Below are positions 26,551 through 37,506 of a DNA stretch of 41,955 bases, one piece after another. Source of the stretch: Streptococcus sp. 596553 (GTDB lineage Bacteria > Bacillota > Bacilli > Lactobacillales > Streptococcaceae); NCBI RefSeq assembly GCF_900411395.1, contig NZ_OXCQ01000012.1:1-41955 (forward strand), in the 5' to 3' direction. How positions within the stretch are numbered: the first letter of the stretch is position 1; each line of letters begins with the position of its first letter. The notes below the pieces were generated by a model, which saw only the letters and a program-made list of their open reading frames with translations, was not told where the DNA came from and made no database searches. The position numbers and the translations under genes are program-made.

Positions 26551-28173
26551 TTAGTCTTTCCAAAGTTCTTTAACTTTTGCTTGTACTTCTGCATTTTCTA
26601 GGAATTCATCATAGGTTTCATCGATACGGTCAATGACGCCATTTTTAGACAAGACAATGATATGGTTGGCTAGAGTTTGAATAAACTCGTGGTCATGGCT
26701 GGCAAAGATGATTGATTCTTTAAAGTTTTTCAATCCATCATTCAAGCTTGAGATAGATTCCAAGTCCAAGTGATTGGTTGGATCATCAAGTACAAGGACA
26801 TTTGATTTTAAGAGCATGAGTTTTGAAAGCATGACACGAACTTTTTCTCCCCCTGACAAGACATTTACAGGTTTGTTAACCTCATCTCCAGAGAAGAGCA
26901 TACGGCCGAGGAAGCCACGTAGGAAAGTATTGTCATCTTCTTCTTTACTTGCGAATTGACGCAACCAGTCAAGGATTGACTCTCCTCCTGCAAAATCAGC
27001 TGAGTTATCTTTTGGCAGATAAGATTGACTAGTGGTAACTCCCCACTTGACAGTTCCTTCATAGTCAATGTCCCCCATGATTGCACGAATTAATGCAGTC
27101 GTTTGGATGTCATTTTGTCCAATAAGCGCTGTCTTATCACCTGGACGCAAGATGAAACTAATATTATCCAAGATAGTTTCACCATCAATCTTTACAGTTA
27201 GATTTTCTACTGTCAAGAGATCATTACCAATCTCACGTTCCGCTTTAAAGTTGATAAATGGATATTTACGACTAGATGGTACAATCTCTTCTAGCTCAAT
27301 CTTATCAAGCATTTTCTTACGTGATGTTGCTTGTCTTGATTTAGAAGCATTAGCAGAGAAACGAGCTACGAATTCTTGCAATTGTTTAATTTTTTCTTCT
27401 GCTTTAGCATTACGGTCTGCTAGCAATTTAGCAGCGAGCTCAGAAGACTCCTTCCAGAAGTCGTAGTTTCCGACATAGAGTTTGATTTTTCCAAAGTCAA
27501 GGTCGGCCATGTGAGTACATACTTTGTTTAAGAAGTGACGGTCGTGGGATACTACGATAACTGTGTTATCAAAGTCAATCAAGAAGTCTTCTAACCAAGT
27601 AATCGATTGGATATCCAAACCGTTGGTAGGCTCGTCCAAAAGAAGAACATCAGGTTTACCAAAAAGTGCTTTGGCAAGGAGAACCTTTACTTTCTCACCG
27701 TTGGCTAATTCGCTCATGTTTTGGTAGTGTAATTCTTCTGGGATATTTAGGTTTTGAAGGAGTTGAGAGGCTTCACTCTCTGCTTCCCAACCTCCAAGTT
27801 CGGCAAACTCTCCTTCGAGTTCGGCAGCACGAACCCCGTCCTCGTCTGAGAAATCTTCCTTCATGTAGATTGCATCTTTCTCTTTCATGATGCTATAAAG
27901 TTTTTCATTTCCCATGATAACAACATCAATGGCACGTTCATCTTCATAGTCAAAGTGATTTTGACGGAGAACAGAGAGACGTTCATCTGGACCAAGAGAG
28001 ATGTGACCAGTAGTAGGTTCGATATCTCCAGCTAAAATTTTTAAAAAGGTTGATTTTCCGGCACCATTAGCACCGATTAATCCATAAGTATTTCCTTCTG
28101 TAAATTTGATATTGACATCATCAAAAAGTTTGCGATCACTAAAACGTAGTGAAACATCAGATACTGTAAGCAA
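26551..28173 (-). CDS. ABC-F family ATPase YkpA (YbiT type)
   Basis: ABC-F proteins act on the ribosome rather than as transporters. The 540-residue protein has two ATPase domains in tandem with no membrane segments. The first has Walker A GANGAGKST; its signature is degenerate (NGEKVKV in SELANGEKVKVLL). It is followed by LLLDEPTNGLD. The linker is basic (ARFSANASKSRQATSRKKML). The second domain has a relaxed Walker A (GQNDIQTT, with GKT lost) and LSGGEKVRVMLS with LDDPTNHLDLES. The sequence matches Bacillus YkpA closely from memory. The start codon is TTG at 28173 with AGGAGAAAA upstream. Confidence 0.93.
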   Translation of the reverse strand: MLTVSDVSLRFSDRKLFDDVNIKFTEGNTYGLIGANGAGKSTFLKILAGDIEPTTGHISLGPDERLSVLRQNHFDYEDERAIDVVIMGNEKLYSIMKEKDAIYMKEDFSDEDGVRAAELEGEFAELGGWEAESEASQLLQNLNIPEELHYQNMSELANGEKVKVLLAKALFGKPDVLLLDEPTNGLDIQSITWLEDFLIDFDNTVIVVSHDRHFLNKVCTHMADLDFGKIKLYVGNYDFWKESSELAAKLLADRNAKAEEKIKQLQEFVARFSANASKSRQATSRKKMLDKIELEEIVPSSRKYPFINFKAEREIGNDLLTVENLTVKIDGETILDNISFILRPGDKTALIGQNDIQTTALIRAIMGDIDYEGTVKWGVTTSQSYLPKDNSADFAGGESILDWLRQFASKEEDDNTFLRGFLGRMLFSGDEVNKPVNVLSGGEKVRVMLSKLMLLKSNVLVLDDPTNHLDLESISSLNDGLKNFKESIIFASHDHEFIQTLANHIIVLSKNGVIDRIDETYDEFLENAEVQAKVKELWKD

Positions 28174-28202
28174 TGTTTTTCTCCTATATGTGTAATATAT
28201 TT

Positions 28203-28231
28203 ATTCTACTAGAAAATACGGAAATATTCAA
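28203..28231 (-). promoter_or_regulatory. ykpA promoter
   Basis: On the minus strand -35 TTGAAT (28231-28226), a 17-base spacer and -10 TAGAAT (28208-28203). Confidence 0.7.
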
Positions 28232-28247
28232 ATTTTTATCTGTCAAT

Positions 28248-28284
28248 TTTGTGTAAATTATATTTACATTATACTTTACACAAA
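28248..28284. repeat. nested palindromes between ykpA and trpS
   Basis: TTTGTGTAAA (28248-28257) and TTTACACAAA (28275-28284) are perfect 10-base arms around 17 bases. Nested inside is a perfect 17-base palindrome, TGTAAATTATATTTACA (28252-28268), which fits the GlnR consensus TGTNA-N7-TNACA. It lies between the divergent promoters. Confidence 0.6.
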
Positions 28285-28341
28285 TCCGTGAATAGTAAGG
28301 TTGATTTATTTTGATAAATTGCGGTTATTTCATTAAAAAAA

Positions 28342-28350
28342 TGCTATAAT
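28342..28350 (+). promoter_or_regulatory. trpS promoter, extended -10
   Basis: TGC-TATAAT is a perfect extended -10. No good -35 is at the usual distance. The leader to the ATG is only about 22 bases, too short for a T-box. Confidence 0.7.
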
Positions 28351-28378
28351 TGAAGGGACTATATCGAAGGAGAACAAA

Positions 28379-29404
28379 ATGACTAAACCCATTATTTTAA
28401 CAGGAGACCGTCCAACAGGAAAATTGCATATTGGACATTATGTTGGAAGTCTCAAAAATCGAGTATTATTACAGGAAGAGGATAAGTATGATATGTTTGT
28501 GTTCTTGGCTGACCAACAAGCCTTGACAGATCATGCTAAAGACCCTCAAACAATTGTAGAGTCTATCGGAAATGTGGCTTTGGATTACCTTGCAGTTGGA
28601 TTGGATCCAAGTAAATCAACTATCTTTATTCAAAGCCAGATTCCAGAGTTGGCTGAGTTGTCTATGTATTATATGAATCTGGTGTCATTAGCACGTCTGG
28701 AGCGTAATCCAACTGTTAAGACAGAAATTGCTCAGAAAGGATTTGGAGAAAGCATTCCGACAGGATTCTTGGTCTATCCAATAGCTCAAGCAGCTGACAT
28801 CACTGCTTTTAAGGCTAATTATGTTCCTGTTGGGACAGATCAGAAACCAATGATTGAGCAAACTCGTGAAATTGTCCGTTCTTTTAATAATGCATATAAC
28901 TGTGATATCTTGGTAGAACCGGAAGGTATTTATCCAGAAAATGAGAGAGCAGGGCGTTTACCTGGTTTAGATGGAAATGCTAAAATGTCTAAATCACTCA
29001 ATAACGGTATTTATTTAGCTGATGATGCGGATACTTTGCGTAAAAAAGTGATGAGTATGTATACAGATCCAGATCATATCCGCGTTGAGGATCCAGGTAA
29101 AATTGAAGGAAATATGGTTTTCCATTATCTAGATGTTTTTGGTCGTCCAGAAGATGCTCAAGAAATTGCTGACATGAAAGAACATTATCAACGAGGTGGT
29201 CTTGGTGATGTGAAGACCAAGCGTTATCTACTTGAAATATTAGAACGTGAACTGGGTCCTATTCGTGATCGCCGTATTGAATTTGCTAAGGATATGGGAG
29301 AAGTTTATAATATGCTTCAAAAAGGTAGTGAAAGAGCGCGTGAAGTTGCGGGTCAAACCCTATCTGATGTTAAAGGAGCAATGGGACTTCATTACTTTAA
29401 CTAA
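28379..29404 (+). CDS. trpS: tryptophanyl-tRNA synthetase
   Basis: The class I enzyme charges tRNA-Trp in the cytosol. The 341-residue protein carries HIGH (17-20, in [11 protein letters not shown]) and KMSKS (202-206), and the Trp-binding segments [10 protein letters not shown] and [12 protein letters not shown]. Length is typical of the TrpS type found in streptococci. A ribosome site AAGGAG precedes the ATG. A hairpin terminator follows, so trpS is monocistronic. Confidence 0.97.
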   Translation: MTKPIILTGDRPTGKLHIGHYVGSLKNRVLLQEEDKYDMFVFLADQQALTDHAKDPQTIVESIGNVALDYLAVGLDPSKSTIFIQSQIPELAELSMYYMNLVSLARLERNPTVKTEIAQKGFGESIPTGFLVYPIAQAADITAFKANYVPVGTDQKPMIEQTREIVRSFNNAYNCDILVEPEGIYPENERAGRLPGLDGNAKMSKSLNNGIYLADDADTLRKKVMSMYTDPDHIRVEDPGKIEGNMVFHYLDVFGRPEDAQEIADMKEHYQRGGLGDVKTKRYLLEILERELGPIRDRRIEFAKDMGEVYNMLQKGSERAREVAGQTLSDVKGAMGLHYFN

Positions 29405-29418
29405 GTTTATTTTACAAG

Positions 29419-29460
29419 AAACTATCATTTCTATCTCGAAGAAAAGATAGTTTTTTATTT
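29419..29460 (+). terminator. trpS terminator
   Basis: AAACTATC (29419-29426) pairs with GATAGTTT (29446-29453), followed by T6. The long interior can form a second short stem. Confidence 0.8.
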
Positions 29461-29473
29461 ACCCCTGTAACAT

Positions 29474-31034
<1,561 letters not shown>

Positions 31035-31043
31035 AAAACAATG

Positions 31044-31075
31044 AAAAGAACTCCCGTGAAAACAGGAGTTCTTTT
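31044..31075. terminator. bidirectional terminator between guaB and recF
   Basis: AAAAGAACTCC (31044-31054) and GGAGTTCTTTT (31065-31075) pair perfectly around a 10-base loop. It serves the convergent guaB and recF. Confidence 0.88.
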
Positions 31076-31090
31076 ACGATATTGTCAATT

Positions 31091-32182
31091 TTAATTTACA
31101 CTAACTTTACCATCCTGAATAGTAAAGATACTTAGATTTTCTGGCAGATTTTGAAGATGATCTAAGCTTGTTGTTGTGATAAAGGTTTGGATTGAATGAG
31201 AAATCGTTTCTAATAATTTTAGTTGTCTAGTATTGTCAAGTTCGCTCATAACATCGTCAAGCAGTAATATTGGAGATTCTGTAGTAATGTTTTCCATTAA
31301 TTCGATTTCTGCTAATTTTATCGAGAGGACGAGACTACGATGTTGACCTTGACTTCCAAAACTAGCATCCATCCCATTTATATAAAAAGAAATATCATCT
31401 CGATGAGGCCCAACACCAGTATTCTTTTTAAATAAATCTCTGGTCCTACTTTTTTCTAAAGCAATTTTGAAAGATTCTGATAAGTCTTCCTTGTCAGTTA
31501 TCTTTACAGAAGATTGATAGGATATTGACAGTTCTTCAATCTGATTAGAAAGTTCAAAATGTTTCTTACAACCAAAATGCTCTAGTTTTTTTATGAAATC
31601 TAAGCGGTGATTCATTACACGACATCCATAATCAACTAGCTGATCATCTAAGACTGAAAGGAAGGTTTCATCTATTTTTTGAGCTGATTTTAGGTAAGTG
31701 TTTCTTTGCTTTAGGATGTGGTTATAATTGGTTAAGTCAGATAAATAGATTGGCTTGATTTGTCCAAGTTCCATATCAATGAATTTTCGTCGAACCGAAG
31801 GTGCTCCTTTAATTAGTTGTAAATCTTCAGGAGCAAATAAGACAACATTCATGTGTCCTACATAATCTGAAAGGCGTGCCTGTTTTAAATGATTAACTTT
31901 TGTCACACGTCCTTTTTGTGTTAGTTCGATTTCGAGGGGAATAGATCCCGTTTTTTTCTGAACAAGACCTGAAAGATGAAGTTGTTCCTCATCAAAATGA
32001 ATGAGATTTTTATCTGTTCGAGTTCGATGACTACGCGTTAAGGCTAAAAAATAGATAGCCTCTAACATATTTGTTTTTCCTTGTGCATTACGTCCCAAAA
32101 AGACATTCAATTTAGGATTAAAGTCTATTTTCGTCTCTTTGTAATTACGAAAAGTCTTGAGAGATAGGTGTTGTAGCCACAT
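31091..32182 (-). CDS. recF: DNA replication and repair protein RecF
   Basis: RecF helps load RecA at gaps bound by single-strand-binding protein. The 363-residue SMC-like ATPase has Walker [10 protein letters not shown] near the N-terminus, the signature [17 protein letters not shown] and Walker [13 protein letters not shown]. Length is standard. It lies 3 bases after the S4 gene yaaA, as in the Bacillus origin region. In that genus yaaA-recF sit next to dnaN; here they are about 19 kb away across the origin, which is the streptococcal arrangement. Confidence 0.97.
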   Translation of the reverse strand: MWLQHLSLKTFRNYKETKIDFNPKLNVFLGRNAQGKTNMLEAIYFLALTRSHRTRTDKNLIHFDEEQLHLSGLVQKKTGSIPLEIELTQKGRVTKVNHLKQARLSDYVGHMNVVLFAPEDLQLIKGAPSVRRKFIDMELGQIKPIYLSDLTNYNHILKQRNTYLKSAQKIDETFLSVLDDQLVDYGCRVMNHRLDFIKKLEHFGCKKHFELSNQIEELSISYQSSVKITDKEDLSESFKIALEKSRTRDLFKKNTGVGPHRDDISFYINGMDASFGSQGQHRSLVLSIKLAEIELMENITTESPILLLDDVMSELDNTRQLKLLETISHSIQTFITTTSLDHLQNLPENLSIFTIQDGKVSVN

Positions 32183-32184
32183 GA

Positions 32185-32553
32185 TTATCTACCAGGGAAT
32201 CGCGGAGCTTGTTTGCTTTTTGGTGATGAAGTAGGTTTAGAGTTGTCTTTTTTTACTCCTTTATTCATCTCCTTAACAAGTTTAGCGATTCGTTCTTTTT
32301 CAACTTTATCAGCTTGGTATTCATCTAGTTCTTCAGAAGTAGGTTGTGTCAACAAGATGTCAATATTCATGTCAGGGATGTCAACTTTATCGCCAATACG
32401 AAGTTTTTTACCGCGACGACTCTCTAATTCCCCATTAAAGTAAACAGAATGTTCAGAGAGAAAGGATTTGATAGCTCCTCCGCTATGTGTAATTCCAAGT
32501 TCTTTGAGTAGTGCTTGGAGAGTAATAAATTCTTCAAATAATTTGTATTCCAT
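32185..32553 (-). CDS. yaaA: S4-domain protein YaaA
   Basis: The 122-residue protein starts with an S4-type RNA-binding domain ([21 protein letters not shown] and [17 protein letters not shown]) and ends in a basic, disordered tail rich in Lys, Ser and Pro ([15 protein letters not shown]). It is the streptococcal version of Bacillus YaaA, which is linked to recF and reported to act in 50S subunit assembly. The tail is longer than in Bacillus as I remember it. It overlaps nothing and has its own extended -10 promoter. Confidence 0.85.
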   Translation of the reverse strand: MEYKLFEEFITLQALLKELGITHSGGAIKSFLSEHSVYFNGELESRRGKKLRIGDKVDIPDMNIDILLTQPTSEELDEYQADKVEKERIAKLVKEMNKGVKKDNSKPTSSPKSKQAPRFPGR

Positions 32554-32573
32554 AATTCACCTCAATCTTTGGT

Positions 32574-32582
32574 ATTATACCA
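32574..32582 (-). promoter_or_regulatory. yaaA-recF promoter, extended -10
   Basis: On the minus strand TGG-TATAAT (32582-32574), a perfect extended -10, 20 bases before the yaaA ATG. Confidence 0.75.
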
Positions 32583-32675
32583 TATTTTCCTAAAAATAGT
32601 GAGAGAAACAGGGAGAAATGTAAGCGATTTTTATTTCAAAAGTGTTACAGAGAACAAGAAAATTTCAGGTTTTCG

Positions 32676-32684
32676 TGATATAAT
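32676..32684 (+). promoter_or_regulatory. yfmF promoter, extended -10
   Basis: TGA-TATAAT, perfect extended -10. A strong AAGGAGG ribosome site lies between it and the yfmF ATG. No usual -35 was seen. Confidence 0.7.
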
Positions 32685-32711
32685 AGAAGTCTGTATATAA
32701 GGAGGTAAATC

Positions 32712-33962
32712 ATGGAGTTAGTGCATGGAATTTCAACACATTTTATCCAATCAAAAAAGTTTAAAACGAACAAAATCGCCGTGCGTTTTACCACTCCATT
32801 ATCCCTCGATACGATTGCAGGTCGCATGTTGAGTGCGAGTATGCTAGAGACTGCTAATCAGATGTACCCCACTTCTCAAGATTTGAGAAGACATTTAGCC
32901 AGTCTATACGGTACAGATATGTCAACCAATTGTTTCAGAAGAGGGCAAAGTCACATTGTAGAATTGACATTTACCTATGTTCGTGATGAGTTTTTAAGTA
33001 GGAAAAATATGCTAACTTCTCAGGTTTTGGAACTTGTAAAAGAAACTCTTTTTTCACCCGTAGTAGTTGATAATGGGTTTGATTCGGCCTTATTTGAAAT
33101 TGAGAAAAAGCAATTGCTAGCAAGTTTAGCAGCTGATATGGATGATTCTTTTTATTTCGCACATAAAGAATTAGATAAATTATTTTTTCATGATGAACGT
33201 CTCCAATTGGAATATAGTGATTTACGAAATCGTATTTTAGCTGAAACTCCACAAAGTTCTTATTCTTGTTTCCAAGAATTTTTGGCCAATGATCGAATCG
33301 ATTTCTTTTTCCTAGGTGATTTTAATGAGGTTGAAATTCAAAATGTATTAGAATCATTTGCCTTTAAAGGTCGAGAAGTGGATGTGAAGATTCAATATTG
33401 CCAACCTTATTCCAATATCTTGCAAGAAGGCATGGTTAGGAAAAATGTGGGACAGTCTATTTTAGAGTTGGGATATCATTGCTCTGCTGAATATGGTGAT
33501 GAGCAACATTTCCCCATGATTGTAATGAATGGTTTACTTGGTGGATTTGCTCACTCTAAACTATTTACAAATGTCCGTGAAAATGCTGGATTGGCTTATA
33601 CTATTTCAAGTCAGCTTGATTTGTTTAGTGGATTCTTGAGGATGTATGCTGGTATCAATCGAGAAAATCGTAACCAGGCTCGTAAAATGATGAATAATCA
33701 ACTGATTGATTTAAAAAAAGGATATTTTACAGAGCTTGAGTTAGAGCAGACCAAGGAAATGATTCGTCGGTCTTTGTTACTTTCTCAAGATAATCAATCT
33801 TCATTGATTGAACGTGCTTATCAAAATGCCTTACTTGGAAAATTTTCGGCAGACTTTAAAAGTTGGATTGCAAAACTCGAGCAAGTTGCCAAAGATGATA
33901 TTTGTAGAGCAGCTAATAATGTGAAACTACAGGCGATTTACTTTATGGAAGGAATAGAATGA
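32712..33962 (+). CDS. yfmF: M16-family peptidase-like protein YfmF
   Basis: The 416-residue protein has the M16 (insulinase-like) fold, with the C-terminal LLGGFAHSKLFTNVRENAGLAYTI segment typical of the family. The zinc motif HxxEH is missing from the N-terminal half, so it is probably the non-catalytic partner of the next gene. Its stop overlaps the yfmH start (ATGA), which supports a heterodimer. In Bacillus the YfmF/YfmH pair is associated with a modification of elongation factor P; current database naming reflects this. It leads the operon that runs on to rodZ and pgsA. Confidence 0.88.
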   Translation: MELVHGISTHFIQSKKFKTNKIAVRFTTPLSLDTIAGRMLSASMLETANQMYPTSQDLRRHLASLYGTDMSTNCFRRGQSHIVELTFTYVRDEFLSRKNMLTSQVLELVKETLFSPVVVDNGFDSALFEIEKKQLLASLAADMDDSFYFAHKELDKLFFHDERLQLEYSDLRNRILAETPQSSYSCFQEFLANDRIDFFFLGDFNEVEIQNVLESFAFKGREVDVKIQYCQPYSNILQEGMVRKNVGQSILELGYHCSAEYGDEQHFPMIVMNGLLGGFAHSKLFTNVRENAGLAYTISSQLDLFSGFLRMYAGINRENRNQARKMMNNQLIDLKKGYFTELELEQTKEMIRRSLLLSQDNQSSLIERAYQNALLGKFSADFKSWIAKLEQVAKDDICRAANNVKLQAIYFMEGIE

Positions 33963-35242
33963 CAAAGGTTATTTTTGAAGAAAAATACTATCCAGCTGTA
34001 AAAGAAATGGTTTATCGGACTCGTTTGGCCAACGGATTGACAGTTGCTCTTTTGCCTAAAAAGGAATTTAAAGAGGTTTACGGGAGTGTCACTGTTCAGT
34101 TTGGTTCAGCAGATGCGCTTGTCACAGGAGTTGACGGATCTGTAAAACAATATCCTGCAGGAATTGCTCATTTTCTTGAACATAAATTATTTGAAAGAGA
34201 AGATTCTAGCGACTTGATGTCGGCTTTTACGAGTCTAGGTGCAGATAGTAATGCCTTTACAAGCTTTACAAAAACAAGTTATCTTTTTTCAGCAACGGAT
34301 CATTTTTTAGAAAATTTAGACTTACTTGATGAATTGGTAACATCAGCACACTTTACTGAAGACTCCATTCTGAGAGAGCAGGATATTATCCAGCAAGAAC
34401 GAGAAATGTATCAAGATGATCCAGATTCGTGTTTATTCTTTTCAACTTTAGCGAATTTGTATCCAGGAACACCTTTAGCAACTGATATAGTTGGTAGTGA
34501 GGAGTCCATTTTCCAAATCAATCTAACTAATTTGCAAGAAAATTTTACAAGATTTTACAAACCTGTAAACATGTCTCTGTTTTTAGTTGGTAATTTTGAT
34601 GTGGATCAAGTACAGGACTACTTTGAAAGAAAAGAACGTAAAGATTTAGATGTTCAGGAAGTAGCAAGAGAAAAGTTTGTTTTACAAGATGTAAAGCAAA
34701 CAGACAGTATGAGAATGGAAGTGTCTTCTCCTAAATTAGCGATTGGGATTAGAGGTAAGCGAGAAGTTGCTGAGGCCGATTGCTATCGACATCATATTTT
34801 ATTAAAATTATTGTTTGCAATGATGTTTGGTTGGACTTCTGATCGTTTTCAAAAATTATATGAATCAGGTAAAATTGATGCGTCCTTATCTCTGGAAGTT
34901 GAAGTAACAAGTCGCTTTCATTTTGTCATGTTGACAATGGATACAAAAGAGCCAGTTGCTTTATCTCATCAGTTTAGGAAGGCCATTCGTAATTTTACAA
35001 AGGATTTAGATATTACAGAGGATCATTTGGATACTATCAAAAGAGAGATGTTTGGAGAATTTTTCAGTAGCATGAACTCTCTTGAATTTATTGCGACGCA
35101 ATATGATACTTTTGGACAAGGTGAGACAATCTTTGATTTGCCGAAGATTTTACAGGAAATTACTTTAGAGGATGTCCTTGATGCTGGACATCATTTAATA
35201 GATGAAGGGGATATAGTTGATTTTACAATATTCCCATCGTAG
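33959..35242 (+). CDS. yfmH: M16-family zinc peptidase YfmH
   Basis: The 427-residue protein has the inverted zinc motif HFLEH (71-75) and the downstream acidic segment IIQQEREMYQDDPDS that supplies the third ligand, so it should be an active M16 metallopeptidase. Like YfmF it has no signal peptide and should act in the cytosol. Bacillus YfmH is linked to processing or modification of elongation factor P. It overlaps yfmF by 4 bases; rodZ follows after 41 bases. Confidence 0.9.
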   Translation: MTKVIFEEKYYPAVKEMVYRTRLANGLTVALLPKKEFKEVYGSVTVQFGSADALVTGVDGSVKQYPAGIAHFLEHKLFEREDSSDLMSAFTSLGADSNAFTSFTKTSYLFSATDHFLENLDLLDELVTSAHFTEDSILREQDIIQQEREMYQDDPDSCLFFSTLANLYPGTPLATDIVGSEESIFQINLTNLQENFTRFYKPVNMSLFLVGNFDVDQVQDYFERKERKDLDVQEVAREKFVLQDVKQTDSMRMEVSSPKLAIGIRGKREVAEADCYRHHILLKLLFAMMFGWTSDRFQKLYESGKIDASLSLEVEVTSRFHFVMLTMDTKEPVALSHQFRKAIRNFTKDLDITEDHLDTIKREMFGEFFSSMNSLEFIATQYDTFGQGETIFDLPKILQEITLEDVLDAGHHLIDEGDIVDFTIFPS

Positions 35243-35283
35243 TAACCTATCATAATAGACACTAGAAAGAAGGGATGACAAGT

Positions 35284-36126
35284 ATGAGAAAAAAAACAAT
35301 TGGAGAGGTTTTACGATTAGCTAGAATCAATCAGGGATTGAGTTTAGATGAATTGCAGAAAAAAACAGAAATCCAGTTAGATATGTTGGAAGCAATGGAA
35401 GCAGACGATTTCGATCAACTTCCAAGTCCTTTTTACACGCGTTCTTTCTTGAGAAAATATGCATGGGCTGTTGAGTTAGATGACCAAATTGTTTTGGATG
35501 CTTATGATTCTGGGAGTATGATTACTTATGAGGAAGTAGATGTTGATGAAGACGAGTTGACAGGTCGTAGACGTTCAAGTAAGAAAAAGAAGAAAAAAAC
35601 ATCATTTTTACCTTTATTTTATTTTATCCTTTTTGCCTTATCTATTTTAATTTTTGTGACCTATTATGTTTGGAACTATATTCAAACTCAACCAGAGGGG
35701 CCTTCTCTTTCTAATTACAGTGTGGTTCAATCAACAAGTTCAATAAGTTCAACTAGCTCTGTTCCCCACTCCTCAAGTAGTAGTTCATCTAGCAATTCTT
35801 CTAGTGTAGAATCAGCGATAAGTGTATCAGGCGAAGGAAATCATGTAGAAATCGCTTATAAGACAAGTAAGGAAACAGTTAAATTGCAATTGGCAGTTTC
35901 AGATGTTACAAGTTGGGTCAGTGTTTCAGAAAGCGAACTTGAGGGCGGTGTAACCTTATCACCGGATAATAAAAGTGCAGAAGCAACAGTTGCAACTAAA
36001 AGTCCTGTAACCATTACGTTAGGTGTTGTAAAAGGTGTTACTTTGACAGTAGATAATCAGACTGTTGATTTATCGAAGTTAACAGCGCAGACTGGACAAA
36101 TCAATGTAACCTTTACTAAAAATTAA
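35284..36126 (+). CDS. rodZ: cytoskeletal/elongation protein RodZ
   Basis: RodZ is a bitopic membrane protein of the elongation machinery that works with MreC and MreD, encoded 3 kb downstream. From the ATG at 35284 it has 280 residues. It contains an N-terminal Cro-like helix-turn-helix (IGEVLRLARINQGLSLDELQ), the conserved SPFYTRSFLRKYA, a Lys-rich stretch, one membrane segment at about 109-131, a Ser-rich extracytoplasmic linker and a C-terminal beta domain. An ATG 3 codons upstream touches the GAAGGG ribosome site, so the MRKKTIGE start is more likely. pgsA follows after 10 bases. Confidence 0.92.
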   Translation: MRKKTIGEVLRLARINQGLSLDELQKKTEIQLDMLEAMEADDFDQLPSPFYTRSFLRKYAWAVELDDQIVLDAYDSGSMITYEEVDVDEDELTGRRRSSKKKKKKTSFLPLFYFILFALSILIFVTYYVWNYIQTQPEGPSLSNYSVVQSTSSISSTSSVPHSSSSSSSSNSSSVESAISVSGEGNHVEIAYKTSKETVKLQLAVSDVTSWVSVSESELEGGVTLSPDNKSAEATVATKSPVTITLGVVKGVTLTVDNQTVDLSKLTAQTGQINVTFTKN

Positions 36127-36136
36127 GGAAAAACGA

Positions 36137-36682
36137 ATGAAAAAAGAACAAATTCCCAATCTCTTAACAATAGGTCGAATTCTCTTTATACCTATTTTTA
36201 TCTTTATTTTAACAGTAGGAAATTCGATAGAGAGTCATATAGTGGCAGCTATTATCTTTGCTGTTGCCAGTATTACCGACTATTTAGATGGATATTTAGC
36301 ACGTAAATGGAATGTGGTCAGTAATTTTGGTAAATTTGCAGATCCTATGGCGGATAAGTTACTAGTTATGTCGGCTTTTATTATGCTGATTGAGTTAGGT
36401 ATGGCTCCAGCTTGGATTGTTGCAGTAATTATCTGTCGTGAGTTGGCTGTGACAGGTTTAAGGCTTTTATTGGTTGAAACTGGTGGAACAGTTTTAGCAG
36501 CGGCAATGCCTGGAAAAATTAAAACTTTTAGTCAGATGTTTGCGATTATTTTCTTGCTATTACATTGGACTTTGCTTGGTCAAGTTCTACTTTATGTAGC
36601 CTTGTTTTTCACTATCTACTCTGGCTATGATTATTTCAAGGGTAGTGCTTATGTATTTAAAGGGACATTTGGTTCGAAATGA
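36137..36682 (+). CDS. pgsA: CDP-diacylglycerol-glycerol-3-phosphate phosphatidyltransferase
   Basis: PgsA makes phosphatidylglycerol phosphate, the precursor of phosphatidylglycerol and cardiolipin. The 181-residue membrane protein has the full CDP-alcohol phosphotransferase signature, D-G-x2-A-R-x8-G-x3-D-x3-D, in DYLDGYLARKW and GKFADPMADK, and about five membrane segments. Length matches Gram-positive PgsA. It overlaps ecfA1 by 4 bases (ATGA), so lipid synthesis and the ECF transporter genes are translationally coupled. Confidence 0.97.
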   Translation: MKKEQIPNLLTIGRILFIPIFIFILTVGNSIESHIVAAIIFAVASITDYLDGYLARKWNVVSNFGKFADPMADKLLVMSAFIMLIELGMAPAWIVAVIICRELAVTGLRLLLVETGGTVLAAAMPGKIKTFSQMFAIIFLLLHWTLLGQVLLYVALFFTIYSGYDYFKGSAYVFKGTFGSK

Positions 36683-37506
36683 AATCAATAATTGATGTAA
36701 AAAATCTTTCTTTTCGCTATAAGGAAAGTCAGGAATACTATGATGTGAAAGATATTACGTTTCACGTGAAACGTGGAGAATGGCTTTCGATTGTAGGGCA
36801 TAATGGTAGTGGTAAATCAACGACGGTTCGCTTAATTGATGGCTTACTGGAAGCAGAATCCGGAGAGATTGTAATTGATGGCCAACGGCTGACTGAGGAA
36901 AATGTTTGGAAAATACGTCGTCAAATCGGTATGGTTTTTCAAAATCCAGACAATCAATTTGTTGGAGCGACTGTTGAAGATGATGTTGCCTTTGGTTTGG
37001 AAAATCAGGGCCTTTCTCGTCAAGAAATGAAAAAGAGAGTGGAGGAAGCTCTGGATTTGGTTGGCATGTTGGACTTTAAAAAGAGAGAGCCGGCGCGTCT
37101 ATCAGGTGGCCAAAAGCAACGTGTGGCCATTGCAGGTGTTGTAGCCCTAAGACCAGCTATTTTAATCTTAGATGAAGCAACAAGTATGTTGGATCCTGAG
37201 GGACGTAGAGAACTGATTGAGACAGTAAAAGGAATTCGGAAAGACTATGATATGACGGTCATTTCCATTACACATGATTTGGAAGAAGTTGCCATGAGTG
37301 ATCGTGTGTTGGTCATGAAAAAAGGGGAAATTGAATCAACTAATAGTCCAAGAGATCTTTTCTCTCGAAATGATTTGGATCAAATTGGATTAGACGATCC
37401 TTTTGCCAATCAATTAAAACATTCTTTGAGCCAGAATGGCTATGATTTACCTGAAAATTATTTGACAGAAAGTGAGCTAGAGGATAAGCTATGGGAATTG
37501 CTCTAG
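36679..37506 (+). CDS. ecfA1: ECF transporter ATPase EcfA1
   Basis: One of the two ATPases of the energy-coupling factor module that powers uptake of vitamins and metals via exchangeable S-components. The 275-residue protein has Walker [11 protein letters not shown]-loop [10 protein letters not shown], signature LSGGQKQR, Walker [13 protein letters not shown] and a His switch. The NPDNQF segment is typical of EcfA1. It overlaps pgsA by 4 and ecfA2 by 16 bases. No S-component gene is in the window, as expected for a group II system. A parS site lies inside the gene. Confidence 0.96.
   Translation: MKSIIDVKNLSFRYKESQEYYDVKDITFHVKRGEWLSIVGHNGSGKSTTVRLIDGLLEAESGEIVIDGQRLTEENVWKIRRQIGMVFQNPDNQFVGATVEDDVAFGLENQGLSRQEMKKRVEEALDLVGMLDFKKREPARLSGGQKQRVAIAGVVALRPAILILDEATSMLDPEGRRELIETVKGIRKDYDMTVISITHDLEEVAMSDRVLVMKKGEIESTNSPRDLFSRNDLDQIGLDDPFANQLKHSLSQNGYDLPENYLTESELEDKLWELL
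36758..36773. promoter_or_regulatory. parS site inside ecfA1
   Basis: CGTTTCACGTGAAACG contains the perfect core GTTTCACGTGAAAC within an 18-base perfect palindrome (36757-36774). It is about 21.6 kb from the origin gap. In frame it encodes F-H-V-K, the same residues as the site at 25537. Confidence 0.93.

Noticed and set aside
28351..28378. A T-box riboswitch upstream of trpS
   Set aside because: The promoter leaves a leader of only about 22 bases, with no room for the specifier and antiterminator.
35740..35815. A Ser-codon-rich repeat as a mobile or regulatory repeat
   Set aside because: It encodes the Ser-rich linker of RodZ and is explained as a flexible extracytoplasmic spacer.
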